Under the pieces are notes generated by a model. That model ran no database searches. It saw only the letters and a program-made list of their open reading frames with translations, and was not told where the DNA came from. DNA of 64,000 bases, taken from the NCBI RefSeq assembly GCF_047238105.1, contig NZ_JBDFMD010000001.1:4030001-4094000 (forward strand), read 5' to 3'. The position numbers were made by a program, and so were the translations under genes. Below are positions 8,110 through 16,608 of this stretch, in pieces (the first letter of the stretch is position 1; each line of letters begins with the position of its first letter). The stretch is from Paenibacillus_D sp047238105 (GTDB lineage Bacteria > Bacillota > Bacilli > Paenibacillales > Paenibacillaceae).

Positions 8110-8326
8110 AGTAAAGAAACTAGTCTTGGCCTCAAAGGTAATGTCTCCTGCACCTATATCACTGGAGGCACTCGGTCACGCTGTGGGTTCCCAGGCGGAG
8201 CCTTAGACGTTCATCGTCAAGGGTGTGGTGTGAGGTTGGGTTTGATGCCCATCAGTACAAATACGAGCTATGGGTTTTTGTGCTGTTGTTCGAAAAGGCC
8301 GTTAATTTGCCAAGCGGCCTTTTTGA
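8110..8326 (+). ncRNA. Candidate structured RNA between the kinase gene and galU
   Basis: About 200 bases show consecutive local hairpins: TGTCTCC with GGAGGCA, AGGC with GCCT, GACG with CGTC (loop TTCAT) and TGGG with CCCA. A canonical terminator closes the set. It matches no riboswitch, T-box, 6S or SRP consensus that I could recall. It could be a small RNA, or a leader controlling galU. Confidence 0.35.
8293..8324 (+). terminator. Rho-independent terminator upstream of galU
   Basis: AAAAGGCCG (8293-8301) pairs with CGGCCTTTT, and TTTTT runs to 8324. It separates the YveK/CpsD unit and the candidate RNA from galU, so galU needs its own promoter or readthrough. Confidence 0.85.
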
Positions 8327-8398
8327 ACTTCTGCTTTGGTGCAAAAGTCCATACCTGGCATTTATACCAAATATAAGTAAGGGATAGGGTGATGAGAG

Positions 8399-9310
8399 AT
8401 GACGAAAAAAGTAACGAAGGCGATTATTCCTGCTGCCGGATTAGGGACGCGGTTTCTGCCGGCCACCAAGGCGATGCCAAAGGAAATGCTGCCGATTGTG
8501 GACAAGCCGACCATCCAGTACATCGTCGAAGAGGCGATCGCCTCAGGAATCGAAGACATCATTATCGTCACCGGCAAAGGCAAGCGAGCCATCGAAGATC
8601 ATTTCGACCACGCATTCGAGCTGGAACACAACCTCTTCGGCAAAGGCAAGTTCGGTCTCCTCGACGAAGTGCGCGCCACCTCCAACGTCGACCTCCACTA
8701 TATCCGCCAAAAAGAAGCCAAAGGCCTCGGACATGCTGTCTGGTGCGCCCGCAAGTTCATTGGTAATGAACCTTTCGCTGTCCTGCTGGGCGACGATATC
8801 GTGCAGGCGGACAAGCCCTGCATCCGCCAGTTGGCTGAGCAATACGAGCTGACGCAAAAATCGGTGATCGGCGTGCAGACGGTGGGCGACGATCAGACCA
8901 ACCGCTACGGCATCGTCGATCCGATACGGAGTCATGGCAGACTCTATGAAGTCAGCCGCTTCGTGGAGAAGCCGCCGCTCGGCGAAGCCCCGTCCAATCT
9001 GGCGATCATGGGGCGCTATGTGCTGACGCCGGAGATCTTCGATTATCTGGAGGAGCAGGAGATCGGCGCCGGCGGCGAGATCCAGCTGACCGATGCGATC
9101 CAGAAGCTCAATCTGGCGCAGGGGGTCTGCGCCTATGACTTCGAGGGCGTGCGGTACGACGTCGGCGAGAAGCTCGGCTTCATCCTGACCTCCATCGACT
9201 TTGCCCTGCGAAGTCCGGATCTGCGCGCACCGCTGCTGGATCAGCTCGAAGGGCTGATGAGCAAGGAGCGGCTGGCGGATCTGACGACAGTCAGGGGGAG
9301 CGCCGTATGA
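8399..9310 (+). CDS. galU: UTP-glucose-1-phosphate uridylyltransferase (copy 1)
   Basis: GalU makes UDP-glucose from UTP and glucose 1-phosphate. The nucleotide-binding start is textbook: AIIPAAGLGTRFLPATKAMPKEML at residues 9-32, then VDKPTIQYIVEEAI. The sugar-binding region contains FVEKP and AIMGRYVL. At 303 residues it is complete. A near-identical enzyme sits at 54514-55395. It overlaps the following sugar transferase gene by four bases (ATGA). UDP-glucose made here can feed the dehydrogenase at 26831 and the glycosyltransferases of locus A. Confidence 0.96.
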   Translation: MTKKVTKAIIPAAGLGTRFLPATKAMPKEMLPIVDKPTIQYIVEEAIASGIEDIIIVTGKGKRAIEDHFDHAFELEHNLFGKGKFGLLDEVRATSNVDLHYIRQKEAKGLGHAVWCARKFIGNEPFAVLLGDDIVQADKPCIRQLAEQYELTQKSVIGVQTVGDDQTNRYGIVDPIRSHGRLYEVSRFVEKPPLGEAPSNLAIMGRYVLTPEIFDYLEEQEIGAGGEIQLTDAIQKLNLAQGVCAYDFEGVRYDVGEKLGFILTSIDFALRSPDLRAPLLDQLEGLMSKERLADLTTVRGSAV

Positions 9311-9963
9311 TCAACCCCAAAGAAGCGCTGCACACCGGAGCGCTCCACCGTGAGCAGACCGGCTATCTGATCGTCAAGCGGATCATCGATATCGGGGGAG
9401 CGGCCTTCGGGCTGCTGGTCCTCTCCCCGCTGCTCCTCTTGATCGCGCTGGCGATCAAGCTGGAGGACCGGCGCGGGCCGGTGCTGTTCAGTCAGATCCG
9501 CATCGGCAAGAACGGCAAGCCGTTCCGGATGTACAAGTTCCGCTCGATGGTCTGCGACGCTGAGGCGAGGTTGGAGGCACTGCTGGCGAGCAACGAGATC
9601 GAAGGCGCGATGTTCAAGATGAAGGAGGATCCGCGGGTGACCCGGATCGGCCGCTTCATCCGGCGTACGAGTCTCGATGAGATCCCGCAGTTCCTCAATG
9701 TGCTGCGGGGCGAGATGAGTCTCGTCGGCCCCCGGCCGCCGCTGCCGCGCGAGGTCGAGCAGTACACCTACTATGAGAAACAGCGGCTGCTCGTCACACC
9801 GGGCTGCACCGGCCTGTGGCAGATCAGCGGCCGCAACGAGCTGAGCTTCCAGGAGATGGTCGAGCTGGACCTGAGATATATAAGGCAGCGGAGCATCCGC
9901 TTCGATCTGTCGGTCATCGTCAAGACGGCCGGCATGCTGCTCGGTTCCAAAGACGCGTATTGA
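9307..9963 (+). CDS. Initiating sugar transferase (polyprenyl-phosphate phosphoglycosyltransferase)
   Basis: The 218-residue protein has the bacterial sugar-transferase fold of PglC/WcaJ C-terminal type. An N-terminal re-entrant membrane helix lies at about residues 23-45, followed by FRMYKFRSM, the catalytic DEIPQFLNVLRGEMSLVGPRPP segment and GLWQISGRNE. Such enzymes move a sugar 1-phosphate from a UDP-sugar to undecaprenyl phosphate, the first committed step of polymer assembly at the inner membrane face. There is no long N-terminal membrane domain, so it is the monotopic form. It is coupled to galU by ATGA; a UDP-hexose substrate is plausible but unproven. Confidence 0.92.
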   Translation: MINPKEALHTGALHREQTGYLIVKRIIDIGGAAFGLLVLSPLLLLIALAIKLEDRRGPVLFSQIRIGKNGKPFRMYKFRSMVCDAEARLEALLASNEIEGAMFKMKEDPRVTRIGRFIRRTSLDEIPQFLNVLRGEMSLVGPRPPLPREVEQYTYYEKQRLLVTPGCTGLWQISGRNELSFQEMVELDLRYIRQRSIRFDLSVIVKTAGMLLGSKDAY

Positions 9964-9997
9964 GCATCAACTACATTCTTTGAGGGAGGGAGCGCAC

Positions 9998-11218
9998 ATG
10001 CCCAGACCATCTGTCGTGATCGCCCACAGCCTTTATCCGCCGCACATCATCGGCGGAGCGGAGGTGTCAACGCAGATCCTGGCGGAGACCTTGAGCCGCA
10101 GTTACGAGGTGACGGTCGTCACGGTCGGCCCGCAGGAGAGGGAGACGGTGGAAGAGTCGCATGGGGGTGTCCGCATCCTCCGGCTGCCGCATCACAACTT
10201 CTACTGGTTCGGCGATACCCGTAAGCACAAGAGCACGATGGAGAAAATCGCCTGGCGGATCCGGGATGTCTACAACGCCCGCCAAGGCAGGAGCGTCCAG
10301 CAGATCCTCGAACAGATCCGGCCGGACATCATCCATACCCAGAATCTGGCCGGACTCAGCCTGTCCGTCTGGCAGGCGGCCCGCCGGAGCGGGGTGCCGA
10401 TCGTCCATACGCTGCGCGATTATGCGCTGTTCGATCCGATCCCATTCCGCAGCTACTCGATGCTGTACCACCAGGCGGCACGCCGGATGAGCACGGCTGT
10501 CTCAGCGGTCGTCGGCATCTCGGACCATGTGTTGTCCGAGCATCGCAAGCGCGGTTTTTTCGGCGCAGCGTCTGCCGGCGTGATCCCCAACGCGGTAACC
10601 GCCAGTGTCCACGCCGAGCAGCTGTATCTGGAGCGGACGATCCCGGACGGACCGCTCGCTGTCGGTTATTTTGGCCAGATCCAGGAGATCAAGGGTGTCC
10701 GCCATCTGGTAGAAGCCGTCCGGACGCTGCCGCCCGAGGCTGTATCGAGCCTCACCATCTGCGGGGAAGGGCCGGAGCTGGCTGCGATCCGCAAGCTGGC
10801 GGAAGGCGATGCGCGCATCGTCTGCACGGGCAAGCTGACGCGAGCGGAGACGATGCGGCGGATGAGCGAAGTAGATGTGACGGTAGTGCCTTCTGTATGG
10901 GAGGAGCCGTTCGGACGCGTCATCATCGAGTCGTATCAGGTCGGCACCCCGGTGCTGGGTTCGCGGGTCGGCGGCATCCCGGAGGTGCTGCAGGATCCCG
11001 AATGCTGCGCCTTTGACCCGGGGAGCGCGAAGGCGATCGCCGACAAGCTGCGCAGCTACCGCACACTCTCAGCCGAAGCGCGCGGCCGTCTCAGCGCGGC
11101 ATGTCATGCCCACAGCAGACGCTACAGCACGGACCGGCTGCTGGCCCATCATGATGAGCTCTACGGGCGTATCCTGTACCCGGCGGAAGGAGCGGCGGCA
11201 TGGCGACAAGCGCTGTAA
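9998..11218 (+). CDS. Glycosyltransferase family 4
   Basis: This 406-residue retaining GT-B glycosyltransferase has an N-terminal acceptor domain opening with HSLYPPHIIGGAEVSTQIL. Its C-terminal nucleotide-sugar domain contains AVGYFGQIQEIKGV and the E-x7-E region VVPSVWEEPFGRVIIES, followed by SRVGGIPEVL. The ATG at 9998 has GGGAGGGAG upstream; an upstream TTG in frame at 9980 overlaps that site. It acts on a lipid-linked acceptor in the cytoplasm. Donor and linkage cannot be deduced. The stop overlaps the start of the polymerase gene by 19 bases. Confidence 0.9.
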   Translation: MPRPSVVIAHSLYPPHIIGGAEVSTQILAETLSRSYEVTVVTVGPQERETVEESHGGVRILRLPHHNFYWFGDTRKHKSTMEKIAWRIRDVYNARQGRSVQQILEQIRPDIIHTQNLAGLSLSVWQAARRSGVPIVHTLRDYALFDPIPFRSYSMLYHQAARRMSTAVSAVVGISDHVLSEHRKRGFFGAASAGVIPNAVTASVHAEQLYLERTIPDGPLAVGYFGQIQEIKGVRHLVEAVRTLPPEAVSSLTICGEGPELAAIRKLAEGDARIVCTGKLTRAETMRRMSEVDVTVVPSVWEEPFGRVIIESYQVGTPVLGSRVGGIPEVLQDPECCAFDPGSAKAIADKLRSYRTLSAEARGRLSAACHAHSRRYSTDRLLAHHDELYGRILYPAEGAAAWRQAL

Positions 11219-12741
11219 GCCTGGCAGCTGCGCAGCGACAGCTACCACTGGCAAGGCCAACCGGTCCGGGGACGCTGATCGGCCGCACGACGTGGCTGCT
11301 CTTGCTGTTCGTCTCCGTCTACGGCCTGATGTCTGTCTTCGTCGACAATCTGCTCGTGCGCTCGATCAAGGATGTGCTCATGCTGCTGTTCGCGGGCGTC
11401 AGCATCCTGCACGTCATCCGCACGCACTCGGCGCTGGGCTCCTCGCTGCTGGCGCTGATCGGCGGGATGGTCGTCGTCGGCGCATTCGGCGTCCTGACAG
11501 GCATCGATGTCGTCGCCTGGGTGTACGGCGTCAAGATCACGATCCTGCCGCTGCTGCTGCTCTTCCTGGGCATGTACATCGCACCGCAGCTGCAGCGGGG
11601 CGCCCTGGACAAGGTCTATCTGACCGTGTTCCTGGCGGCGATCGGCGGCTGGCTGGCGCAGTATCTGATCGGGATGGAGCGGCTGATGGCGATGGGATTC
11701 GTCTACGGCGTCAACATCAAGCACTTCGCTGACGGGATGCCGCGGCTCTCGTCCATCGCCTTCAGCCCGGACAACTATGCCTATCTGCTGGCGATCGCAG
11801 GTCTGCTGCTCGAACGCTCGCAGCTGCTGGCGCGCCGGCCCTGGCTGCGCCTGGCGGTGAAGCTGACGACCGGCATCTTCCTGATGCTCTCGACGATCCG
11901 CTCGGCGCTGGTGCTGTGGCTGGTCAGCCAGCTCTGCCTGTTCCTGCTCAAGCTGCGGGGCGCCGGGCAGGGCGGTCTGCTATGGCTGGCGCTGCTGCTG
12001 CTGGCCGGACCGACGCTCGGCACCGGTCTGCTGCTGCTGCTGCAGGAGCGGGATCTGCTGGCCGTCGGGTCGACGCTTGACCGGTTCGGACATTGGGGAG
12101 ACTATCTCGTCTCGCCGCTCAGCCTGTTCGGCATGATGGGCTTCGGCCTGGGCGCGGTCGGCGCCGCCAGCAAGCGGACGGTCGCGCTCGGCAGGGACAG
12201 CGGCAGCTATGCGGTGGACAACCAATACCTGGCGCTCTATGAGCAGATCGGCGTGGCCGGGGTACTGCTCATGACGCTGCTGACGGTGCTGTTGATGGCG
12301 CGGCTGCTGGCCAATCTGCGGAAAGCGGACAGCGCAGCGGAGCCGGCGGGGCTGGCTGGACGCGAGATCCAGACCAGGCCGCGCACAGGGGCAGCCGGAC
12401 GCGAGACCAAGAGCAAGCTGCACACAGGAGCAGCCGGACGCGAGATCAAGAGCAAGCTGCACACAGGAGCAGTCGGGCCGAGTATCGCTATGCCACAGGC
12501 ACCGGCATCCGGCCCAGCTATCGCTCAGCGGGTGCAGGTCCGCCGCACGGAGCTGGCGATCGCGCTGATCGCCGGCGGGTTGTTCGCCGGACTGACCACC
12601 AACGTACTGGAGCTGTTCCCGTACAATGTGTTCCTCTGGCTGGCGATCGGCGGCTGCCTGTTGGGACCGGATGAGATGCAAGGAAAAGCACATGCTTCCG
12701 AAGCTAGTTTTTCTTCGGAAAACTTTCAAAGAGGTGGATGA
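11200..12741 (+). CDS. O-antigen polymerase/ligase-like membrane protein (Wzy-like)
   Basis: The 513-residue protein has about eleven hydrophobic spans and the large extracytoplasmic loop of Wzy/WaaL-type proteins, with the SSIAFSPDNYAYLLA segment before it. Wzy polymerases join lipid-linked repeat units outside the membrane. Near the C-terminus a non-membrane loop holds three tandem 13-residue repeats (AGREIQTRPRTGA and two AGRE-x-KSKLHTGA copies, residues about 386-424). These are encoded by an exact 39-base tandem repeat and then followed by a further span. That insertion is unusual for the family. AAGGAG precedes the ATG. Polymerase versus ligase cannot be separated from sequence; the locus context favours polymerase. 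Confidence 0.8.
   Translation: MATSAVSLAAAQRQLPLARPTGPGTLIGRTTWLLLLFVSVYGLMSVFVDNLLVRSIKDVLMLLFAGVSILHVIRTHSALGSSLLALIGGMVVVGAFGVLTGIDVVAWVYGVKITILPLLLLFLGMYIAPQLQRGALDKVYLTVFLAAIGGWLAQYLIGMERLMAMGFVYGVNIKHFADGMPRLSSIAFSPDNYAYLLAIAGLLLERSQLLARRPWLRLAVKLTTGIFLMLSTIRSALVLWLVSQLCLFLLKLRGAGQGGLLWLALLLLAGPTLGTGLLLLLQERDLLAVGSTLDRFGHWGDYLVSPLSLFGMMGFGLGAVGAASKRTVALGRDSGSYAVDNQYLALYEQIGVAGVLLMTLLTVLLMARLLANLRKADSAAEPAGLAGREIQTRPRTGAAGRETKSKLHTGAAGREIKSKLHTGAVGPSIAMPQAPASGPAIAQRVQVRRTELAIALIAGGLFAGLTTNVLELFPYNVFLWLAIGGCLLGPDEMQGKAHASEASFSSENFQRGG
12355..12471 (+). repeat. Three 39-bp tandem repeats inside the polymerase gene
   Basis: Units start at 12355, 12394 and 12433, exactly 39 bases apart, with a few substitutions in the first unit. 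They encode positively charged 13-residue repeats in a loop, probably cytoplasmic, between the last spans. Slippage could change the copy number without a frameshift. Confidence 0.85.
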
Positions 12742-12745
12742 GGAG

Positions 12746-14014
12746 ATGCAGCAGGAGATTATGATCAACGGACGCTTCCTGACCCAATCGGTCACGGGCG
12801 TGCAGCGGGTGGCGATGGAGGCTGTGCGGATGCTCGACGAGATGCTGGAGAGCGGCGAGATCGACAGACATCACTATCGCTTCACGATGCTGGTGCCGCC
12901 CGGCGATCGGCAGGAGACGGCGCTGCAGCATATCCGGATCGTGGAGAAGGGCCGCTTGCACGGTCATCTGTGGGAGCAACTCGAGCTGCCCGCCCACACG
13001 CGGGGCCGGCTGCTGGTCAATCTGTGCGGCCCGGCCCCGCTGGCCAAGCGCCGGCAGATCGTGACGATCCACGACGCCGCCATCTTTGCCAACCGAGAGA
13101 ACTTCTCGCTGCTGTTCCGCAGCTGGTACCGGCTGCTGTTCACCGGATTCCGGGTCGCCTCGCGCAAGGTAATCACCGTCTCGCATTTCTCCAAGTCGGA
13201 GATCCAGCGCTATTGCGGCATCGGCGAAGGCAAGATCGCCGTGCACCACCTCGGCGTGGACCATATGGCGAAGACGGTGGCCGACGCGGCCATCCTGGAG
13301 AGACATGGCCTGAAGCCGGGCAACTATGTCCTGGCGGTGAGCAGCCGCAGCCCCAACAAGAATTTCGACGCGATCGTGAGGGCGATCCGCCATCTGGGCG
13401 ACACCTCTTACGACTGTGTCATCGTCGGCGGAGCCAACAGCCAGGTGTTCGGACAAGCCGAGGTAGACGGGGATCCGGCAGACGAAGCTGCGCGGGATGA
13501 GATAAAGCAGTCTACAGCCAGGGTTGATGCTTCTGGCAGGCAAGGCGCGGTGCAGGCGGGCGCGGTCCATGTCAGGGCGGACCAGCAAGCGGGAGCTGTG
13601 GACTATCCCGCTACGGCAGAGGCGACCGGCGGGCCCGCGTCGCAGGCGGGGGGCAGCCGGGTCAAGCTGCTCGGCTATGTGAGCGACAGCGAGCTCAAAG
13701 CGCTGTACGAGCATGCGGGCTGCTTTATCTACCCTTCCTTCTACGAAGGGTTCGGCCTGCCGCCGATCGAGGCGATGTCCTGCGGCTGTCCGGTCATCGT
13801 CTCGCAGGCGGCTTCGCTGCCCGAGGTCTGCGGCCCCCACGCCATCTACTGCGATCCGCACCGGCATACAGATCTGGCTGCGAAGATCAGCCAGGTGATG
13901 GGCGACGAGGGACTGCGCAGCTCGATGCGGGAGCGGGGACTGGCGCACTCGGCTGGTTACCGGTGGCGGTCTTTCTCCGGCGGCCTGTTCTCGGAGATCG
14001 TGCAGTCGGGGTGA
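12746..14014 (+). CDS. Glycosyltransferase family 4 with a low-complexity insertion
   Basis: From the ATG at 12746 (GAGGTGG eight bases upstream, just after the polymerase stop) the product is 422 residues. It opens with INGRFLTQSVTGVQRVAMEA, typical of mannosyltransferase-like GT4 proteins, and ends with VKLLGYVSDSELKALYEHA, IYPSFYEGFGLPPIEAMSCG and SLPEVCG. About 68 residues (235-304) rich in Ala, Gly, Gln and Asp interrupt the donor domain between GGANSQVFG and the GYVSD strand, where homologues have only a few residues. With GDP-mannose made by manC in the same locus, a mannosyl donor is a reasonable guess. Confidence 0.87.
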   Translation: MQQEIMINGRFLTQSVTGVQRVAMEAVRMLDEMLESGEIDRHHYRFTMLVPPGDRQETALQHIRIVEKGRLHGHLWEQLELPAHTRGRLLVNLCGPAPLAKRRQIVTIHDAAIFANRENFSLLFRSWYRLLFTGFRVASRKVITVSHFSKSEIQRYCGIGEGKIAVHHLGVDHMAKTVADAAILERHGLKPGNYVLAVSSRSPNKNFDAIVRAIRHLGDTSYDCVIVGGANSQVFGQAEVDGDPADEAARDEIKQSTARVDASGRQGAVQAGAVHVRADQQAGAVDYPATAEATGGPASQAGGSRVKLLGYVSDSELKALYEHAGCFIYPSFYEGFGLPPIEAMSCGCPVIVSQAASLPEVCGPHAIYCDPHRHTDLAAKISQVMGDEGLRSSMRERGLAHSAGYRWRSFSGGLFSEIVQSG

Positions 14015-14071
14015 GATTAGACGGAATGCGAGGCAAGTGATAAGCGACAGGCAAATGATCAAATCCATAGG

Positions 14072-15547
14072 ATGGAGATGAAGCGCTCCATGAGAAAGCA
14101 TATATTGTTGATCTGCGAAGCGATGGGCGGCGGGGTCCGCAAGCATGTGCTGGATATCCTGCTCCATCTGGATCTGAGCAAGTACCGGGTGTCGCTGCTC
14201 TATAGCGACCTGCGGGCGGACGAGCTGTTCACCAGCCAGCTCCAGTTGCTGCGCGACATGGGGATCGGCCTCTATCCGCTCAACGCGCTTGTACGGGAGT
14301 TATCTCCCAGACAGGATTGGATAGCGCTGCGCCGGACGGTACGGCTGATCCGCGAGCTGCGGCCGGACATCGTCCATTGCCACAGCTCCAAGGCCGGCGG
14401 CATCGGACGGCTGGCAGCGAGATGGTGCGGGATCCGGATGATCCTGTACACACCGCATGCCTACATGTTTCAGAATGTCGGACTGAAGGACCGCAAGAGA
14501 AAGATGTACACGGTCATGGAACGGCTGCTCGGCCGCATCACCACGCTGACGATCAACGTCTCCGCAGGAGAACGCCAGGCGGCAGTGGACGAGGGGGTGC
14601 TGCAGGAGGAGCGTTCCGTGCTGATCTACAACGGCATCCAGCCGCCGGAGCAAGCGACGGGCGCCACTGGGCCCAAGCGCAAGGCCACGGATGCCGCTCT
14701 CTATACGAGCGCCTGGCAGCAGCTGCTGGCAGGCGATGAGGTCGCAGCGGGAACTGCGGACGGCAATGATGAGGCGGCTGCCGAGATGCGGCACGGATCG
14801 ACAGCTGGTGTTCGTTCTGAAGCCGGCAAAGCGGCGGACAATGTGATCAGCTTTGCGGCGGCGGAGCGCGCAGTGAGGCTGCGTGCCGGCGGACGGCTGA
14901 CGATCGGGACCTCGGCCAGACTCGATGAGCAGAAGGATCCATGGACATTTTTCCGTATTGCCCGGGAAATTGTGACACGATACGACCACGTTGACTTCGT
15001 CTACATCGGCGATGGCATTTTCAAGGAAATGATCGATGAGCAGATCCGGCAGGAAGGGCTGGAGGAGCGGATCCGGCTGGTCGGCTTCCGCAGCAATGTG
15101 ATGGAGCTGATCCGGGCGTTCGACATCTACCTGATCACCTCATTGTACGAAGGCTTGCCTTACTCGATCGTTGAGGCGCTCAGCCTGGGGCTGCCGATCG
15201 TCGCTACGGATGTCATCGGCAACAATGAAGTCGTGCTCTCCCGCTACAACGGGCTGCTATTCGGGGCGCAGCATATCCAGGATGGAGCGGAGCGGCTGGC
15301 GCGGCTGATCGAGCATCCGGAGCTGATCGCCTATTATGGCAAGCGGAGCCGCGAGCTGTATGAGCAGTATTTTACGCTGGAGGCGATGATGGACGCGCTC
15401 ATCCAGGTTTATGAGGGCGGCCGGCCGCTCACCAGACCGGTCAGTGTGCCGGCGGAGGAAGGGACAGCGCTCTCCGGCACCGCCGCGAGAGCTTACAGCC
15501 CGGGAACGGGCGCGCCAGCTGTCGCTTGGAGCGGTGCCCGGGAGTAG
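14072..15547 (+). CDS. Glycosyltransferase family 4 (EpsD/EpsF-like) with insertion
   Basis: The 491-residue GT-B protein begins HILLICEAMGGGVRKHVLDI and contains DIVHCHSSKAGGIGRLAA, YTPHAYMF and, in the donor domain, TIGTSARLDEQKDP and YLITSLYEGLPYSIVEAL, features of EpsD/CapM-type transferases. Residues about 197-276 are an Ala/Gly/Asp-rich insertion between the linker and the donor domain, and a further Ala/Pro/Gly-rich tail of about 30 residues ends the protein. Several ATG codons (14072, 14078, 14090) are possible; GGATGGAG lies closest to 14078. The insertion is odd for the family. Confidence 0.87.
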   Translation: MEMKRSMRKHILLICEAMGGGVRKHVLDILLHLDLSKYRVSLLYSDLRADELFTSQLQLLRDMGIGLYPLNALVRELSPRQDWIALRRTVRLIRELRPDIVHCHSSKAGGIGRLAARWCGIRMILYTPHAYMFQNVGLKDRKRKMYTVMERLLGRITTLTINVSAGERQAAVDEGVLQEERSVLIYNGIQPPEQATGATGPKRKATDAALYTSAWQQLLAGDEVAAGTADGNDEAAAEMRHGSTAGVRSEAGKAADNVISFAAAERAVRLRAGGRLTIGTSARLDEQKDPWTFFRIAREIVTRYDHVDFVYIGDGIFKEMIDEQIRQEGLEERIRLVGFRSNVMELIRAFDIYLITSLYEGLPYSIVEALSLGLPIVATDVIGNNEVVLSRYNGLLFGAQHIQDGAERLARLIEHPELIAYYGKRSRELYEQYFTLEAMMDALIQVYEGGRPLTRPVSVPAEEGTALSGTAARAYSPGTGAPAVAWSGARE

Positions 15548-15671
15548 GCGTACTGCGCACATCCAGGAGCCGAGCGGTTTGATGACGGAAATGGTGCAAC
15601 GAGGTTGAAAAATCGCGTTCGATGGCGGGTTTGGAGCAAGGACTTATTAGTAAAAAGAGCGAGGGATGCGG

Positions 15672-16553
15672 ATGTGGAGCGAGCTGGACTGTGAAGTGAA
15701 GGAGCAGTACGAGCTGAAGCATATTACGACGATGGGCGTGGGCGGACCGTGTGCCTGGTACATCGCGCCCCGGAGTCCCGAAGCGCTGGAGCCGATCTAT
15801 GCGCAGTGCCGCGAGCGGGGACTGCCGATCTTGGCGGTCGGCAACGGCTCCAATCTGCTGGTGGACGACCACGGCTTTGATGGCGCCGTCATCCACCTGG
15901 GGCGGCGGCTCAAGGGGCTGCGCGTCGAGGGAGATGCACTGATCGCGGAAGCGGGCGTGCCGATGCCGCGGTTGGCCTGGGCGATGGCCCGTGAGGGCAT
16001 CTCCGGCTTCGAGTTCATGGCGGGCATCCCGGGCACGGTTGGCGGCGGCGTCATCATGAATGCCGGCTGTATCGGCAAGGAGACAGCAGACGTGCTGGTA
16101 GCCGTCACTTACCTTGATGAGCAGGGCGCGTTGCAGCGCAAGACGGCCGCCGAGCTCGGTCTCGGCTTCCGTACCAGCTCGCTGCTGGGCACGCGCTCCC
16201 TGATCCTGCAGGCTGAGTTTCGTGTGCAGCGGGGCGATGACGCAGATCAAGTGATGGCTCGTACCCGGGCGGCTGCGGATATCCGCAAGGGCAAGTTTCC
16301 ACTGCATGTGGCGACGGTCGGCAGTACGTTCAAAAGCCCGCCGGCAGGGCCGCATCCCGGCCGTCTGATCGAGGAAGTCGGACTGAAGGGTCACCGCGTG
16401 GGAGGGGCCGAGATCAGCACGGTGCATGCCAATTGGATCATCAATATCGGCTCCGCCACCGCACAGGATGTGAAGCGGCTCATGCATCTGATGCAGGAGA
16501 CGGTGATGCGCAAGCTCGGTATCGAGATGGAGCCGGAGGTGCTGATCGTTTGA
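15672..16553 (+). CDS. murB: UDP-N-acetylmuramate dehydrogenase (MurB) homologue in locus A
   Basis: MurB reduces UDP-GlcNAc-enolpyruvate to UDP-MurNAc with NADPH and FAD. The protein has the FAD-binding VGNGSNLLVDD, GFEFMAGIPGTVGG, the GFRTSSL Arg-Ser region, the proton-donor Ser in VGSTFKSPP, GGAEISTVHANWIINIG and the terminal Glu of EPEVLIV. Catalysis therefore looks intact. GAGGG is six bases before the ATG at 15672; ATG 15666 would touch that site. About 293 residues is normal. Such genes usually lie in the murG-divIB cell-division cluster, so this is likely a second copy. It is followed directly by a MurA homologue, implying a joint supply of a lactyl-ether sugar. Confidence 0.88.
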   Translation: MWSELDCEVKEQYELKHITTMGVGGPCAWYIAPRSPEALEPIYAQCRERGLPILAVGNGSNLLVDDHGFDGAVIHLGRRLKGLRVEGDALIAEAGVPMPRLAWAMAREGISGFEFMAGIPGTVGGGVIMNAGCIGKETADVLVAVTYLDEQGALQRKTAAELGLGFRTSSLLGTRSLILQAEFRVQRGDDADQVMARTRAAADIRKGKFPLHVATVGSTFKSPPAGPHPGRLIEEVGLKGHRVGGAEISTVHANWIINIGSATAQDVKRLMHLMQETVMRKLGIEMEPEVLIV

Positions 16554-16608
16554 TGAATATCGGCAAGCCATACTGACTGGTCATTACCTATAGAAATGGG
16601 GAGAGAAG

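Noticed and set aside
8063..8398. T-box, 6S RNA, SRP RNA or c-di-GMP/c-di-AMP riboswitch
   Set aside because: None of the conserved core sequences of these classes is present; kept only as an unassigned RNA candidate.
12704..14167. 487-codon minus-strand frame
   Set aside because: Shadow of the glycosyltransferase gene in GC-rich DNA; composition rich in Arg, His, Gln and Leu without any domain.
15600..15620. Second MITE end (GGTTGAAAAATCG)
   Set aside because: Only a short match to the element's end; no partner repeat or duplication nearby.
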